From Arenicola marina (taxonomy: Eukaryota; Annelida; Polychaeta; Arenicolidae): a DNA stretch of 64,000 nucleotides. The DNA is taken from NCBI GenBank assembly GCA_964019135.1, contig OZ025264.1, positions 1 to 64,000 of the forward strand. Direction: 5' to 3'. The notes under the pieces were generated by a model. The model worked only from the letters and a program-made list of their open reading frames with translations. It was not told the DNA's origin and ran no database searches. Positions 35,620-49,899 of the stretch are shown piece after piece. The translations under genes and the position numbers were made by a program. Positions within the stretch are counted from its first letter, which is position 1, and every line of letters starts with the position of its first letter.

Positions 35620-37440
35620 TCACCCCGGATCCCCTCCTTGACCTGTCTGATCTGTCAGTAATCACCCCGGAACCCCTCCTTGACCTGTCTGATCTGTCAG
35701 TAATCACCCCGGAACCCCTCCTTGACCTGTCTGATCTGTCAGTAATCACCCCGGAACCCCTCCTTGACCTGTCTGATCTGTCAGTAATCACCCCGGAACC
35801 CCTCCTTGACCTGTCTGATCTGTCAGTAATCACCCCGGAACCCCTCCTTGGTCTGTCTGATCTGTCCGTAATCACCGCGGAACCCCTCCTTGACCTGTCT
35901 GATCTGTCAGTAATCACCCCGGAACCCCTCCTTGACCTGTCTGATCTGTCAGTAATCACCCCGGAACCCCTCCTTTATCTGTCTGATCTGTCAGTAATCA
36001 CCCCGGAACCCCTCCTTGACCTGTCTGATCTGTCAGTAATCACCCCGGAACCCCTCCTTGACCTGTCTGATCTGACAGTAATCACCCCGGAACCCCTCCT
36101 TGACCTGTCTGATCTGTCAGTAATCACCACGGAACCCCTCCTTGACCTGTCTGATCTGTCAGTAATCACCCCGGAACCCCTCCTTGACCTGTCTGATCTG
36201 TCAGTAATCACCCTGGAACCCCTCCTTGACCTGTCTGATCTGTCAGTAATCACCCCGGAACCCCTCCTTGACCTGTCTGATCTGTCAGTAATCACCCCGG
36301 AAACCCTCCTTGACCTGTCTGATCTGTCAGTAATCACCCCGGAACCCCTCCTTGGCCTGTCTGATCTGTCAGTAATCACCCCGGAACCCCTCCTTGACCT
36401 GTCTGATCTGTCAGTAATCACCCCGGAACCCCTCCTTGACCTGTCTGATCTGTCAGTAATCACCCCGGAACCCCTCCTTGACCTGTCTGATCTGTCAGTA
36501 ATCACCCCGGAACCCCTCCTTGACCTGTCTGATCTGTCAGTAATCACCCCGGAACCCCTCCTTGACCTGTCTGATCTGTCAGTAATCACACCGGAACCCC
36601 TCCTTGACCTGTCTGATCTGTCAGTAATCACCCTGGAACCCCTCCTTGACCTGTCTGATCTGTCAGTAATCACCCCGGAACCCCTCCTTGACCTGTCTGA
36701 TCTGTCAGTAATCACCCCGGAACCCCTCCTTGACCTGTCTGATCTGTCAGTAATCACCCCGGAACCCCTCCTTGGCCTGTCTGATCTGTCAGTAATCACC
36801 CCGGAACCCCTCCTTTATCTGTCTGATCTGTCAGTAATCACCCCGGAACCCCTCCTTGACCTGTCTGATCTGTCAGTAATCACCTCGGAACCCCTCCTTG
36901 ACCTGTCTGATCTGACAGTAATCACCCCGGAACCCCTCCTTGACCTGTCTGATCTGTCAGTAATCACCACGGAGCCCCTCCGTGACCTGTCTGATCTGTC
37001 AGTAATCACCCCGGAACCCCTCCTTGACCTGTCTGATCTGTCAGTAATCACCCTGGAACCCCTCCTTGACCTGTCTGATCTGTCAGTAATCACCCCGGAA
37101 CCACTCCTTGACCTGTCTGATCTGTCAGTAATCACCCCGGAACCCCTCCTTGACCTGTCTGATCTGTCAGTAATCACCCCGGAACCCCTCCTTGGCCTGT
37201 CTGATCTGTCAGTAATCACCCCGGAACCCCTCCTTGACCTGTCTGATCTGTCAGTAATCACCCCGAAACCCCTCCTTGACCTGTCTGATCTGTCAGTAAT
37301 CACCCCGGAACCCCTCCTTGACCTGTCTGATCTGTCAGTAATCACCCCGGAACCCCTCCTTGACCTGTCTGATCTGTCAGTAATCACCTCGGAACCCCTC
37401 CTTGACCTGTCTGATCTGTCAGTAATCACACCGGAACCCC
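35620..37440. repeat. Duplicated block, left copy (partner near 49900-51800)
   Basis: Rare variants are found again 14,281 bases downstream (340 units plus one base): GGATCC 35628/49909, TTGGTCTG with CTGTCCGTAAT near 35850/50130, CTTTATCTG 35973/50254, and GGAAACCC near 36299/50580. Beyond 51112 the right copy has two additional units, so the offset becomes 14,365 (CCCCGAAACC 37261/51626). Inside the block a 20-unit (840-bp) segment is itself tandemly doubled: CTTTATCTG recurs at 36813, with CTGACAGTA and ACCACGG repeated 840 apart. Confidence 0.88.
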
Positions 37441-40400
37441 TCCTTGACCTGTCTGATCTGTCAGTAATCACACCGGAACCCCTCCTTGACCTGTCTGATC
37501 TGTCAGTAATCACCCCGGAACCCCTCCTTGACCTGTCTGATCTGCCAGTAATCACCCCGGAACCCCTCCTTGACCTGTCTGCTCCGCCAGTAATCACCCC
37601 GGAACCCCTCCTTGACCTGTCTGATCTGTCAGTAATCATCCCCGGAACCCCTCCTTGACCTGTCTGATCTGTCAGTAATCACCCCGGAACCCCTCCTTGA
37701 TCTGTCTGATCTGTCAGTAATCACCCCGGAACCCCTCCTTGATCTGTCTGATCTGTCAGTAATCACCCCGGAACCCCTCCTTGACCTGTTTGATCTGTCA
37801 GTATTCACCCCGGAACCCCTCCTTGACCTGTCTGATCTGTCAGTAATCACCCCGGAACCCCTCCTTGACCTGTCTGATCTGTCAGTAATCACCACGGAAC
37901 CCCTCCTTGACCTGTCTGATCTGTCAGTAATCACCCCGGAACCCCTCCTTGACCTGTCTGATCTGTCAGTAATCACCCCGGAACCCCTCCTTGACCTGTC
38001 TGATCTGTCAGTAATCACCCCGGAACCCCTCCTTGACCTGTCTGATCTGTCAGTAATCACCCCGGAACCCCTCCTTGACCTGTCTGATCTGTCAGTAGTC
38101 ACCCCGGAACCCCTCCTTGACCTGTCTGATCTGTCAGTAATCACCCCGGAACCCCTCCTTGACCTGTCTGATCTGTCAGTAATCACCACGGAACCCCTCC
38201 TTGACCTGTCTGATCTGTCAGTAATCACCCCGGAACCCCTCCTTGACCTGTCTGATCTGTCAGTAATCACCCCGGAACCACTCCTTGAACTGTTTGATCT
38301 GTCAGTAATCACCCCGGAACCCCTCCTTGACCTGTCTGATCTGTCAGTAATCACCCCGGAACCCCTCCTTGAACTGTCTGATCTGTCAGTAATCACCCCG
38401 GAACCCCTCCTTGACCTGTCTGATCTGTCAGTAATCACCCCGGAACCCCTCCTTGACCTGTCTGATCTGTCAGTAATCACCCCGGAATCCCTACTTGACC
38501 TGTCTGATCTGTCAGTAATCACCCCGGAACCCCTCCTTGACCTGTCTGATCTGTCAGTAATCACCCCGGAACCCCTCCTTGACCTATCTGATCTGTCAGT
38601 AATCACCCCGGAACCCCTCCTTGACCTGTCTGATCTGTCAGTAATCACCCCGGAACCCCTCCTTGACCTGTCTGATCTGTCAGTAATCACCCCGGAACCC
38701 CTCCTTGACCTGTCTGATCTGTCAGTAATCACCCCGGAACCCCTCCTTGACCTGTCTGATCTGTCAGTAATCACCCCGGAACCCCTCCTTGACCTGTCTG
38801 ATCTGTCAGTAATCACCCCAGAACCCCTCCTTGACCTGTCTGATCTGTTAGTAATCACCCCGGAACCCCTCCTTGACCTGTCTGATCTGTCAGTAATCAC
38901 CCCGGAACCCCTCCTTGACCTGTCTGATCTGTCAGTAATCACCCCGGAACCCCTCCTTGACCTGTCTGATCTGTCAGTAATCACCCCGGAACCCCTCCTT
39001 GACCTGTCTGATCTGTCAGTAATCACCCCGGAACCCCTCCTTGACCTGTCTGATCTGTCAGTAATCACCCCGGAACCCCTCCTTGACCTGTCTGATCTGT
39101 CAGTAATCACCCCGGAATCCCTCCTTGACCTGTCTGATCTGTCAGTAATCACCCCGGAACCCCTCCTTGACCTGTCTGATCTGTCAGTAATCACCCCGGA
39201 ACCCCTCCTTGACCTGTCTGATCTGTCAGTAATCACCCCGGAACCCCTCCTTGACCTGTCTGATCTGTCAGTAATCACCCCGGAACCCCTCCTTGATCTG
39301 TCTGATCTGTCAGTAATCACCCCGGAACCCCTCCTTGACCTGTCTGATCTGTCAGTAATCACCCCGGAACCCCTCCTTGGCCTGTCTGATCTGTCAGTAA
39401 TCACCCCGGAACCCCTCCTTGACCTGTCTGATCTGTCAGTAATCACCCCGGAACCACTCCTTGACCTGTCTGATCTGTCAGTAATCACCCCGGAACCCCT
39501 CCTTGACCTGTCTGATCTGTCAGTAATCACCCCGGAACCCCTCCTTGACCTGTCTGATCTGTCAGTAATCACCCCGGAATCCCTCCTTGACCTGTCTGAT
39601 CTGTCAGTAATCACCCCGGAATCCCTCCTTGACCTGTCTGATCTGTCAGTAATCACCCCGGAACCCCTCCTTGAACTGTCTGATCTGTCAGTAATCACCC
39701 CGGAATCCCTCCTTGACCTGTCTGATCTGTCAGTAATCACCCCGGAACCCCTCCTTGACCTGTCTGATCTGTCAGTAATCACCCCGGAACCCCTCCTTGA
39801 CCTGTCTGATCTGTCAGTAATCACCCCGGAACCCCTCCTTGACCTGTCTGATCTGTCAGTAATCACCCCGGAACCCCTCCTTGACCTGTCTGATCTGTCA
39901 GTAATCACCCCGGAACCCCTCCTTGGCCTGTCTGATCTGTCAGTAATCACCCCGGAACCCCTCCTTGACCTGTCTGATCTGTCAGTAATCACCCCGGAAC
40001 CCCTCCTTGACCTGTCTGATCTGTCAGTAATCACCCCGGAACCCCTCCTTGGCCTGTCTGATCTGTCAGTAATCACCCCGGAACCCCTCCTTGACCTGTC
40101 TGATCTGTCAGTAATCACCCCGGAACCACTCCTTGACCTGTCTGATCTGTCAGTAATCACCCCGGAACCCCTCCTTGACCTGTCTGATCTGTCAGTAATC
40201 ACCCCGGAACCCCTCCTTGACCTGTCTGATCTGTCAGTAATCACCCCGGAACCCCTCCTTGGCCTGTCTGATCTGTCAGTAATCACCCCGGAACCCCTCC
40301 TTGACCTGTCTGATCTGTCAGTAATCACCCCGGAACCCCTCCTTGACCTGTCTGATCTGTCAGTAATCACCCCGGAACCCCTCCTTGACCTGTCTGATCT

Positions 40401-43400
40401 GTCAGTAATCACCCCGGAACCCCTCCTTGACCTGTCTGATCTGTCAGTAATCACCCCGGAACCCCTCCTTGACCTGTCTGATCTGTCAGTAATCACCCCG
40501 GAACCCCTCCTTGGCCTGTCTGATCTGTCAGTAATCACCCCGGAACCCCTCCTTGACCTGTCTGATCTGTCAGTAATCACCCCGGAACCCCTCCTTGACC
40601 TGTCTGATCTGTCAGTAATCACCCCGGAACCCCTCCTTGGCCTGTCTGATCTGTCAGTAATCACCCCGGAACCCCTCCTTGACCTGTCTGATCTGTCAGT
40701 AATCACCCCGGAACCACTCCTTGACCTGTCTGATCTGTCAGTAATCACCCCGGAACCCCTCCTTGACCTGTCTGATCTGTCAGTAATCACCCCGGAACCC
40801 CTCCTTGACCTGTCTGATCTGTCAGTAATCACCCCGGAACCCCTCCTTGAACTGTCTGATCTGTCAGTAATCACCCCGGAATCCCTCCTTGGCCTGTCTG
40901 ATCTGTCAGTAATCACCCCGGAACCCCTCCTTGACCTGTCTGATCTGTCAGTAATCACCCCGGAACCCCTCCTTGACCTGTCTGATCTGTCAGTAATCAC
41001 CCCGGAATCCCTCCTTGGCCTGTCTGATCTGTCAGTAATCACCCCGGAACCCCTCCTTGACCTGTCTGATCTGTCAGTAATCACCCCGGAATCCCTCCTT
41101 GACCTGTCTGATCTGTCAGTAATCACCCCGGAATCCCTCCTTGGCCTGTCTGATCTGTCAGTAATCACCCCGGAACCCCTCCTTGACCTGTCTGATCTGT
41201 CAGTAATCACCCCGGAACCCCTCCTTGGCCTGTCTGATCTGTCAGTAATCACCCCGGAACCCCTCCTTGACCTGTCTGATCTGTCAGTAATCACCCCGGA
41301 ACCCCTCCTTGACCTGTCTGATCTGTCAGTAATCACCCCGGAACCCCTCCTTGACCTGTCTGATCTGTCAGTAATCACCCCGGAACCCCTCCTTGACCTG
41401 TCTGATCTGTCAGTAATCACCCCGGAACCCCTCCTTGACCTGTCTGATCTGTCAGTAATCACCCCGGAACCCCTCCTTGACCTGTCTGATCTGTCAGTAA
41501 TCACCCCGGAACCCCTCCTTGACCTGTCTGATCTGTCAGTAATCACCCCGGAACCCCTCCTTGACCTGTCTGATCTGTCAGTAATCACCCCGGAACCACT
41601 CCTTGACCTGTCTGATCTGTCAGTAATCACCCCGGAACCCCTCCTTGACCTGTCTGATCTGTCAGTAATCACCCCGGAACCCCTCCTTGGCCTGTCTGAT
41701 CTGTCAGTAATCACCCCGGAACCCCTCCTTGACCTGTCTGATCTGTCAGTAATCACCCCGGAACCCCTCCTTGACCTGTCTGATCTGTCAGTAATCACCC
41801 CGGAACCCCTCCTTGAACTGTCTGATCTGTCAGTAATCACCCCGGAATCCCTCCTTGGCCTGTCTGATCTGTCAGTAATCACCCCGGAACCCCTCCTTGA
41901 CCTGTCTGATCTGTCAGTAATCACCCCGGAACCCCTCCTTGACCTCTCTGATCTGTCAGTAATCACCCCGGAATCCCTCCTTGGCCTGTCTGATCTGTCA
42001 GTAATCACCCCGGAACCCCTCCTTGAACTGTCTGATCTGTCAGTAATCACCCCGGAACCCCTCCTTGACCTGTCTGATCTGTCAGTAATCACCCCGGAAC
42101 CCCTCCTTGACCTGTCTGATCTGTCAGTAATCACCCCGGAACCCCTCCTTGAACTGTCTGATCTGTCAGTAATCACCCCGGAATCCCTCCTTGGCCTGTC
42201 TGATCTGTCAGTAATCACCCCGGAACCCCTCCTTGGCCTGTCTGATCTGTCAGTAATCACCCCGGAACCCCTCCTTGGCCTGTCTGATCTGTCAGTAATC
42301 ACCCCGGAACCCCTCCTTGGCCTGTCTGATCTGTCAGTAATCACCCCGGAATCCCTCCTTGACCTGTCTGATCTGTCAGTAATCACCCCGGAATCCCTCC
42401 TTGGCCTGTCTGATCTGTCAGTAATCACCCCGGAACCCCTCCTTGACCTGTCTGATCTGTCAGTAATCACTCCGGAACCCCTCCTTGACCTGTCTGATCT
42501 GTCAGTAATCACTCCGGAACCCCTCCTTGACCTGTCTGATCTGTCAGTAATCACCCCGGAATCCCTCCTTGGCCTGTCTGATCTGTCAGTAATCACCCCG
42601 GAATCCCTCCTTGGCCTGTCTGATCTGTCAGTATTCACCCCGGAACCCCTCCTTGACCTGTCTGATCTGTCAGTAATCACCCCGGAACCCCTCCTTGAAC
42701 TGTCTGATCTGTCAGTAATCACCCCGGAATCCCTCCTTGGCCTGTCTGATCTGTCAGTAATCACCCCGGAACCCCTCCTTGGCCTGTCTGATCTGTCAGT
42801 AATCACCCCGGAACCCCTCCTTGGCCTGTCTGATCTGTCAGTAATCACCCCGGAACCCCTCCTTGGCCTGTCTGATCTGTCAGTAATCACCCCGGAATCC
42901 CTCCTTGACCTGTCTGATCTGTCAGTAATCACCCCGGAATCCCTCCTTGGCCTGTCTGATCTGTCAGTAATCACCCCGGAATCCCTCCTTGGCCTGTCTG
43001 ATCTGTCAGTAATCACCCCGGAACCCCTCCTTGGCCTGTCTGATCTGTCAGTAATCACCCCGGAATCCCTCCTTGACCTGTCTGATCTGTCAGTAATCAC
43101 CCCGGAACCCCTCCTTGACCTGTCTGATCTGTCAGTAATCACCCCGGAACCCCTCCTTGACCTGTCTGATCTGTCAGTAATCACCCCGGAACCCCTCCTT
43201 GGCCTGTCTGATCTGTCAGTAATCACCCCGGAACCCCTCCTTGACCTGTCTGATCTGTCAGTAATCACCCCGGAACCCCTCCTTGACCTGTCTGATCTGT
43301 CAGTAATCACCCCGGAACCCCTCCTTGGCCTGTCTGATCTGTCAGTAATCACCCCGGAACCCCTCCTTGACCTGTCTGATCTGTCAGTAATCACCCCGGA

Positions 43401-46400
43401 ACCCCTCCTTGAACTGTCTGATCTGTCAGTAATCACCCCGGAACCCCTCCTTGACCTGTCTGATCTGTCAGTAATCACCCCGGAACCCCTCCTTGACCTC
43501 TCTGATCTGTCAGTAATCACCCCGGAACCCCTCCTTGACCTGTTTGATCTGTCAGTAATCACCCCGGAATCCCTCCTTGGCCTGTCTGATCTGTCAGTAA
43601 TCACCCCGGAACCCCTCCTTGACCTGTCTGATCTGTCAGTAATCACCCTGGAACCCCTCCTTGGCCTGTCTGATCTGTCAGTAATCACCCCGGAATCCCT
43701 CCTTGACCTGTCTGATCTGTCAGTAATCACCCCGGAACCCCTCCTTGGCCTGTCTGATCTGTCAGTAATCACCCCGGAACCCCTCCTTGACCTGTCTGAT
43801 CTGTCAGTAATCACCCCGGAACCCCTCCTTGGCCTGTCTGATCTGTCAGTAATCACCCCGGAACCGCTCCTTGACCTGTCTGATCTGTCAGTAATCACCC
43901 CGGAATCCCTCCTTGACCTGTCTGATCTGTCAGTAATCACCCCGGAACCCCTCCTTGACCTGTCTGATCTGTCAGTAATCACCCCGGAACCCCTCCTTGA
44001 CCTGTCTGATCTGTCAGTAATCACCCCGGAACCCCTCCTTGACCTGTCTGATCTGTCAGTAATCACCCCGGAACCCCTCCTTGACCTGTCTGATCTGTCA
44101 GTAATCACCCCGGAATCCCTCCTTGGCCTGTCTGATCTGTCAGTAATCACCCCGGAACCCCTCCTTGGCCTGTCTGATCTGTCAGTAATCACCCCGGAAC
44201 CCCTCCTTGGCCTGTCTGATCTGTCAGTAATCACCCCGGAATCCCTCCTTGACCTGTCTGATCTGTCAGTAATCACCCCGGAATCCCTCCTTGACCTGTC
44301 TGATCTGTCAGTAATCACCCCGGAACCCCTCCTTGACCTGTCTGATCTGTCAGTAATCACCCCGGAACCCCTCCTTGGCCTGTCTGATCTGTCAGTAATC
44401 ACCCCGGAACCCCTCCTTGACCTGTCTGATCTGTCAGTAATCACCCCGGAATCCCTCCTTGGCCTGTCTGATCTGTCAGTAATCACCCCGGAATCCCTCC
44501 TTGGCCTGTCTGATCTGTCAGTAATCACCCCGGAACCCCTCCTTGACCTGTCTGATCTGTCAGTAATCACCCCGGAACCCCTCCTTGACCTGTCTGATCT
44601 GTCAGTAATCACCCCGGAATCCCTCCTTGGCCTGTCTGATCTGTCAGTAATCACCCCGGAATCCCTCCTTGACCTGTCTGATCTGTCAGTAATCACCCCG
44701 GAACCCCTCCTTGACCTGTCTGATCTGTCAGTAATCACCCCGGAACCCCTCCTTGACCTGTCTGATCTGTCAGTAATCACCCCGGAATCCCTCCTTGGCC
44801 TGTCTGATCTGTCAGTAATCACCCCGGAATCCCTCCTTGACCTGTCTGATCTGTCAGTAATCACCCCGGAACCCCTCCTTGACCTGTCTGATCTGTCAGT
44901 AATCACCCCGGAACCCCTCCTTGACCTGTCTGATCTGTCAGTAATCACCCCGGAACCCCTCCTTGACCTGTCTGATCTGTCAGTAATCACCCCGGAATCC
45001 CTCCTTGACCTGTCTGATCTGTCAGTAATCACCCCGGAACCCCTCCTTGGCCTGTCTGATCTGTCAGTAATCACCCCGGAACCCCTCCTTGACCTGTCTG
45101 ATCTGTCAGTAATCACCCCGGAACCCCTCCTTGACCTGTCTGATCTGTCAGTAATCACCCCGGAACCCCTCCTTGACCTGTCTGATCTGTCAGTAATCAC
45201 CCCGGAACCCCTCCTTGACCTGTCTGATCTGTCAGTAATCACCCCGGAACCCCTCCTTGACCTGTCTGATCTGTCAGTAATCACCCCGGAACCCCTCCTT
45301 GACCTGTCTGATCTGTCAGTAATCACCCCGGAACCCCTCCTTGACCTGTCTGATCTGTCAGTAATCACCCCGGAATCCCTCCTTGACCTGTCTGATCTGT
45401 CAGTAATCACCCCGGAACCCCTCCTTGACCTGTCTGATCTGTCAGTAATCACCCCGGAATCCCTCCTTGACCTGTCTGATCTGTCAGTAATCACCCCGGA
45501 ACCCCTCCTTGACCTGTCTGATCTGTCAGTAATCACCCCGGAACCCCTCCTTGACCTGTCTGATCTGTCAGTAATCACCCCGGAACCCCTCCTTGACCTG
45601 TCTGATCTGTCAGTAATCACCCCGGAATCCCTCCTTGACCTGTCTGATCTGTCAGTAATCACCCCGGAACCCCTCCTTGGCCTCTCTGATCTGTCAGTAA
45701 TCACCCCGGAACCCCTCCTTGAACTGTTTGATCTGTCAGTAATCACCCCGGAACCCCTCCTTGACCTGTCTGATCTGTCAGTAATCACCCCGGAACCCCT
45801 CCTTGACCTGTCTGATCTGTCAGTAATCACCCCGGAACCCCTCCTTGACCTGTCTGATCTGTCAGTAATCACCCCGGAACCCCTCCTTGACCTGTCTGAT
45901 CTGTCAGTAATCACCCCGGAATCCCTCCTTGACCTGTCTGATCTATCAGTAATCACCCCGGAATCCCTCCTTGGCCTGTCTGATCTGTCAGTAATCACCC
46001 CGGAACCCCTCCTTGACCTGTCTGATCTGTCAGTAATCACCCCGGAACCCCTCCTTGACCTGTCTGATCTGTCAGTAATCACCCCGGAATCCCTCCTTGG
46101 CCTGTCTGATCTGTCAGTAATCACCCCGGAACCCCTCCTTGGCCTGTCTGATCTGTCAGTAATCACCCCGGAACCCCTCCTTGGCCTGTCTGATCTGTCA
46201 GTAATCACCCCGGAACCCCTCCTTGACCTGTCTGATCTGTCAGTAATCACCCCGGAACCCCTCCTTGAACTGTCTGATCTGTCAGTAATCACCCCGGAAC
46301 CCCTCCTTGGCCTGTCTGATCTGTCAGTAATCACCCCGGAACCCCTCCTTGACCTGTCTGATCTGTCAGTAATCACCCCGGAACCCCTCCTTGACCTGTC

Positions 46401-49400
46401 TGATCTGTCAGTAATCACCCCGGAACCCCTCCTTGGCCTGTCTGATCTGTCAGTAATCACCCCGGAATCCCTCCTTGACCTGTCTGATCTGTCAGTAATC
46501 ACCCCGGAACCCCTCCTTGGCCTGTCTGATCTGTCAGTAATCACCCCGGAACCCCTCCTTGACCTGTCTGATCTGTCAGTAATCACCCCGGAACCCCTCC
46601 TTGACCTGTCTGATCTGTCAGTAATCACCCCGGAACCCCTCCTTGACCTGTCTGATCTGTCAGTAATCACCCCGGAATCCCTCCTTGGCCTGTCTGATCT
46701 GTCAGTAATCACCCCGGAATCCCTCCTTGACCTGTCTGATCTGTCAGTAATCACCCCGGAACCCCTCCTTGGCCTGTCTGATCTGTCAGTAATCACCCCG
46801 GAACCCCTCCTTGACCTGTCTGATCTGTCAGTAATCACCCCGGAACCCCTCCTTGACCTGTCTGATCTGTCAGTAATCACCCCGGAATCCCTCCTTGACC
46901 TGTCTGATCTGTCAGTAATCACCCCGGAACCCCTCCTTGAACTGTCTGATCTGTCAGTAATCACCCCGGAATCCCTCCTTGACCTGTCTGATCTGTCAGT
47001 AATCACCCCGGAATCCCTCCTTGACCTGTCTGATCTGTCAGTAATCACCCCAGAACCCCTCCTTGACCTGTCTGATCTGTCAGTAATCACCCCGGAACCC
47101 CTCCTTGACCTGTCTGATCTGTCAGTAATCACCCCGGAACCCCTCCTTGACCTGTCTGATCTGTCAGTAATCACCCCGGAACCCCTCCTTGGCCTGTCGG
47201 ATCTGTCAGTAATCACCCCGGAACCCCTCCTTGACCTGTCTGATCTGTCAGTAATCACCCCGGAACCCCTCCTTGACCTGTCTGATCTGTCAGTAATCAC
47301 CCCGGAACCCCTCCTTGGCCTGTCGGATCTGTCAGTAATCACCCCGGAACCCCTCCTTGACCTGTCTGATCTGTCAGTAATCACCCCGGAATCCCTCCTT
47401 GACCTCTCTGATCTGTCAGTAATCACCCCGGAACCCCTCCTTGGCCTGTCTGATCTGTCAGTAATCACCCCGGAACCCCTCCTTGACCTGTCTGATCTGT
47501 CAGTAATCACCCCGGAACCCCTCCTTGACCTGTCTGATCTGTCAGTAATCACCCCGGAATCCCTCCTTGACCTGTCTGATCTGTCAGTAATCACCCCGGA
47601 ATCCCTCCTTGACCTGTCTGATCTGTCAGTAATCACCCCAGAACCCCTCCTTGACCTGTCTGATCTGTCAGTAATCACCCCGGAACCCCTCCTTGACCTG
47701 TCTGATCTGTCAGTAATCACCCCGGAACCCCTCCTTGACCTGTCTGATCTGTCAGTAATCACCCCGGAACCCCTCCTTGGCCTGTCGGATCTGTCAGTAA
47801 TCACCCCGGAACCCCTCCTTGACCTGTCTGATCTGTCAGTAATCACCCCGGAACCCCTCCTTGAACTGTCTGATCTGTCAGTAATCACCCCGGAATCCCT
47901 CCTTGACCTGTCTGATCTGTCAGTAATCACCCCGGAACCCCTCCTTGACCTGTCTGATCTGTCAGTAATCACCCCGGAACCCCTCCTTGACCTGTCTGAT
48001 CTGTCAGTAATCACCCCGGAACCCCTCCTTGACCTGTCTGATCTGTCAGTAATCACCCCGGAACCCCTCCTTGACCTGTCTGATCTGTCAGTAATCACCC
48101 CGGAACCCCTCCTTGGCCTGTCTGATCTGTCAGTAATCACCCCGGAACCCCTCCTTGACCTGTCTGATCTGTCAGTAATCACCCCGGAACCCCTCCTTGA
48201 ACTGTCTGATCTGTCAGTAATCACCCCGGAATCCCTCCTTGACCTGTCTGATCTGTCAGTAATCACCCCGGAACCCCTCCTTGACCTGTCTGATCTGTCA
48301 GTAATCACCCCGGAACCCCTCCTTGAACTGTCTGATCTGTCAGTAATCACCCCGGAATCCCTCCTTGACCTGTCTGATCTGTCAGTAATCACCCCGGAAC
48401 CCCTCCTTGACCTGTCTGATCTGTCAGTAATCACCCCGGAACCCCTCCTTGACCTGTCTGATCTGTCAGTAATCACCCCGGAACCCCTCCTTGGCCTGTC
48501 TGATCTGTCAGTAATCACCCCGGAATCCCTCCTTGACCTGTCTGATCTGTCAGTAATCACCCCGGAACCCCTCCTTGGCCTGTCTGATCTGTCAGTAATC
48601 ACCCCGGAACCCCTCCTTGACCTGTCTGATCTGTCAGTAATCACCCCGGAACCCCTCCTTGACCTCTCTGATCTGTCAGTAATCACCCCGGAACCCCTCC
48701 TTGACCTGTCTGATCTGTCAGTAATCACCCCGGAACCCCTCCTTGACCTGTCTGATCTGTCAGTAATCACCCCGGAACCCTTCCTTGACCTGTCTGATCT
48801 GTCAGTAATCACCCCGGAACCCCTCCTTGGCCTGTCTGATCTGTCAGTAATCACCCCGGAACCCCTCCTTGGCCTGTCTGATCTGTCAGTAATCACCCCG
48901 GAACCCCTCCTTGACCTGTCTGATCTGTCAGTAATCACCCCGGAACCCCTCCTTGACCTGTCTGATCTGTCAGTAATCACCCCGGAACCCCTCCTTGGCC
49001 TGTCTGATCTGTCAGTAATCACCCCGGAACCCCTCCTTGGCCTGTCTGATCTGTCAGTAATCACCCCGGAACCCCTCCTTGACCTCTCTGATCTGTCAGT
49101 AATCACCCCGGAACCCCTCTTTGACCTGTCTGATCTGTCAGTAATCACCCCGGAATCCCTCCTTGACCTGTCTGATCTGTCAGTAATCACCCCGGAACCC
49201 CTCCTTGACCTGTCTGATCTGTCAGTAATCACCCCGGAACCCCTCCTTGACCTCTCTGATCTGTCAGTAATCACCCCGGAACCCCTCCTTGACCTGTCTG
49301 ATCTGTCAGTAATCACCCCGGAACCCCTCCTTGACCTGTCTGATCTGTCAGTAATCACCCCGGAACCCCTCCTTGACCTGTCTGATCTGTCAGTAATCAC

Positions 49401-49899
49401 CCCGGAACCCCTCCTTGGCCTGTCTGATCTGTCAGTAATCACCCCGGAACCCCTCCTTGGCCTGTCTGATCTGTCAGTAATCACCCCGGAACCCCTCCTT
49501 GACCTCTCTGATCTGTCAGTAATCACCCCGGAACCCCTCCTTGACCTGTCTGATCTGTCAGTAATCACCCCGGAACCACTCCTTGACCTGTCTGATCTGT
49601 CAGTAATCACCCCGGAACCCCTCCTTGGCCTGTCTGATCTGTCAGTAATCACCCCGGAACCCCTCCTTGACCTCTCTGATCTGTCAGTAATCACCCCGGA
49701 ACCCCTCCTTGACCTGTCTGATCTGTCAGTAATCACCCCGGAACCCCTCCTTGACCTGTCTGATCTGTCAGTAATCACCCCGGAACCCCTCCTTGGCCTG
49801 TCTGATCTGTCAGTAATCACCCCGGAACCCCTCCTTGGCCTGTCTGATCTGTCAGTAATCACCCCGGAACCCCTCCTTGACCTGTCTGATCTGTCAGTA

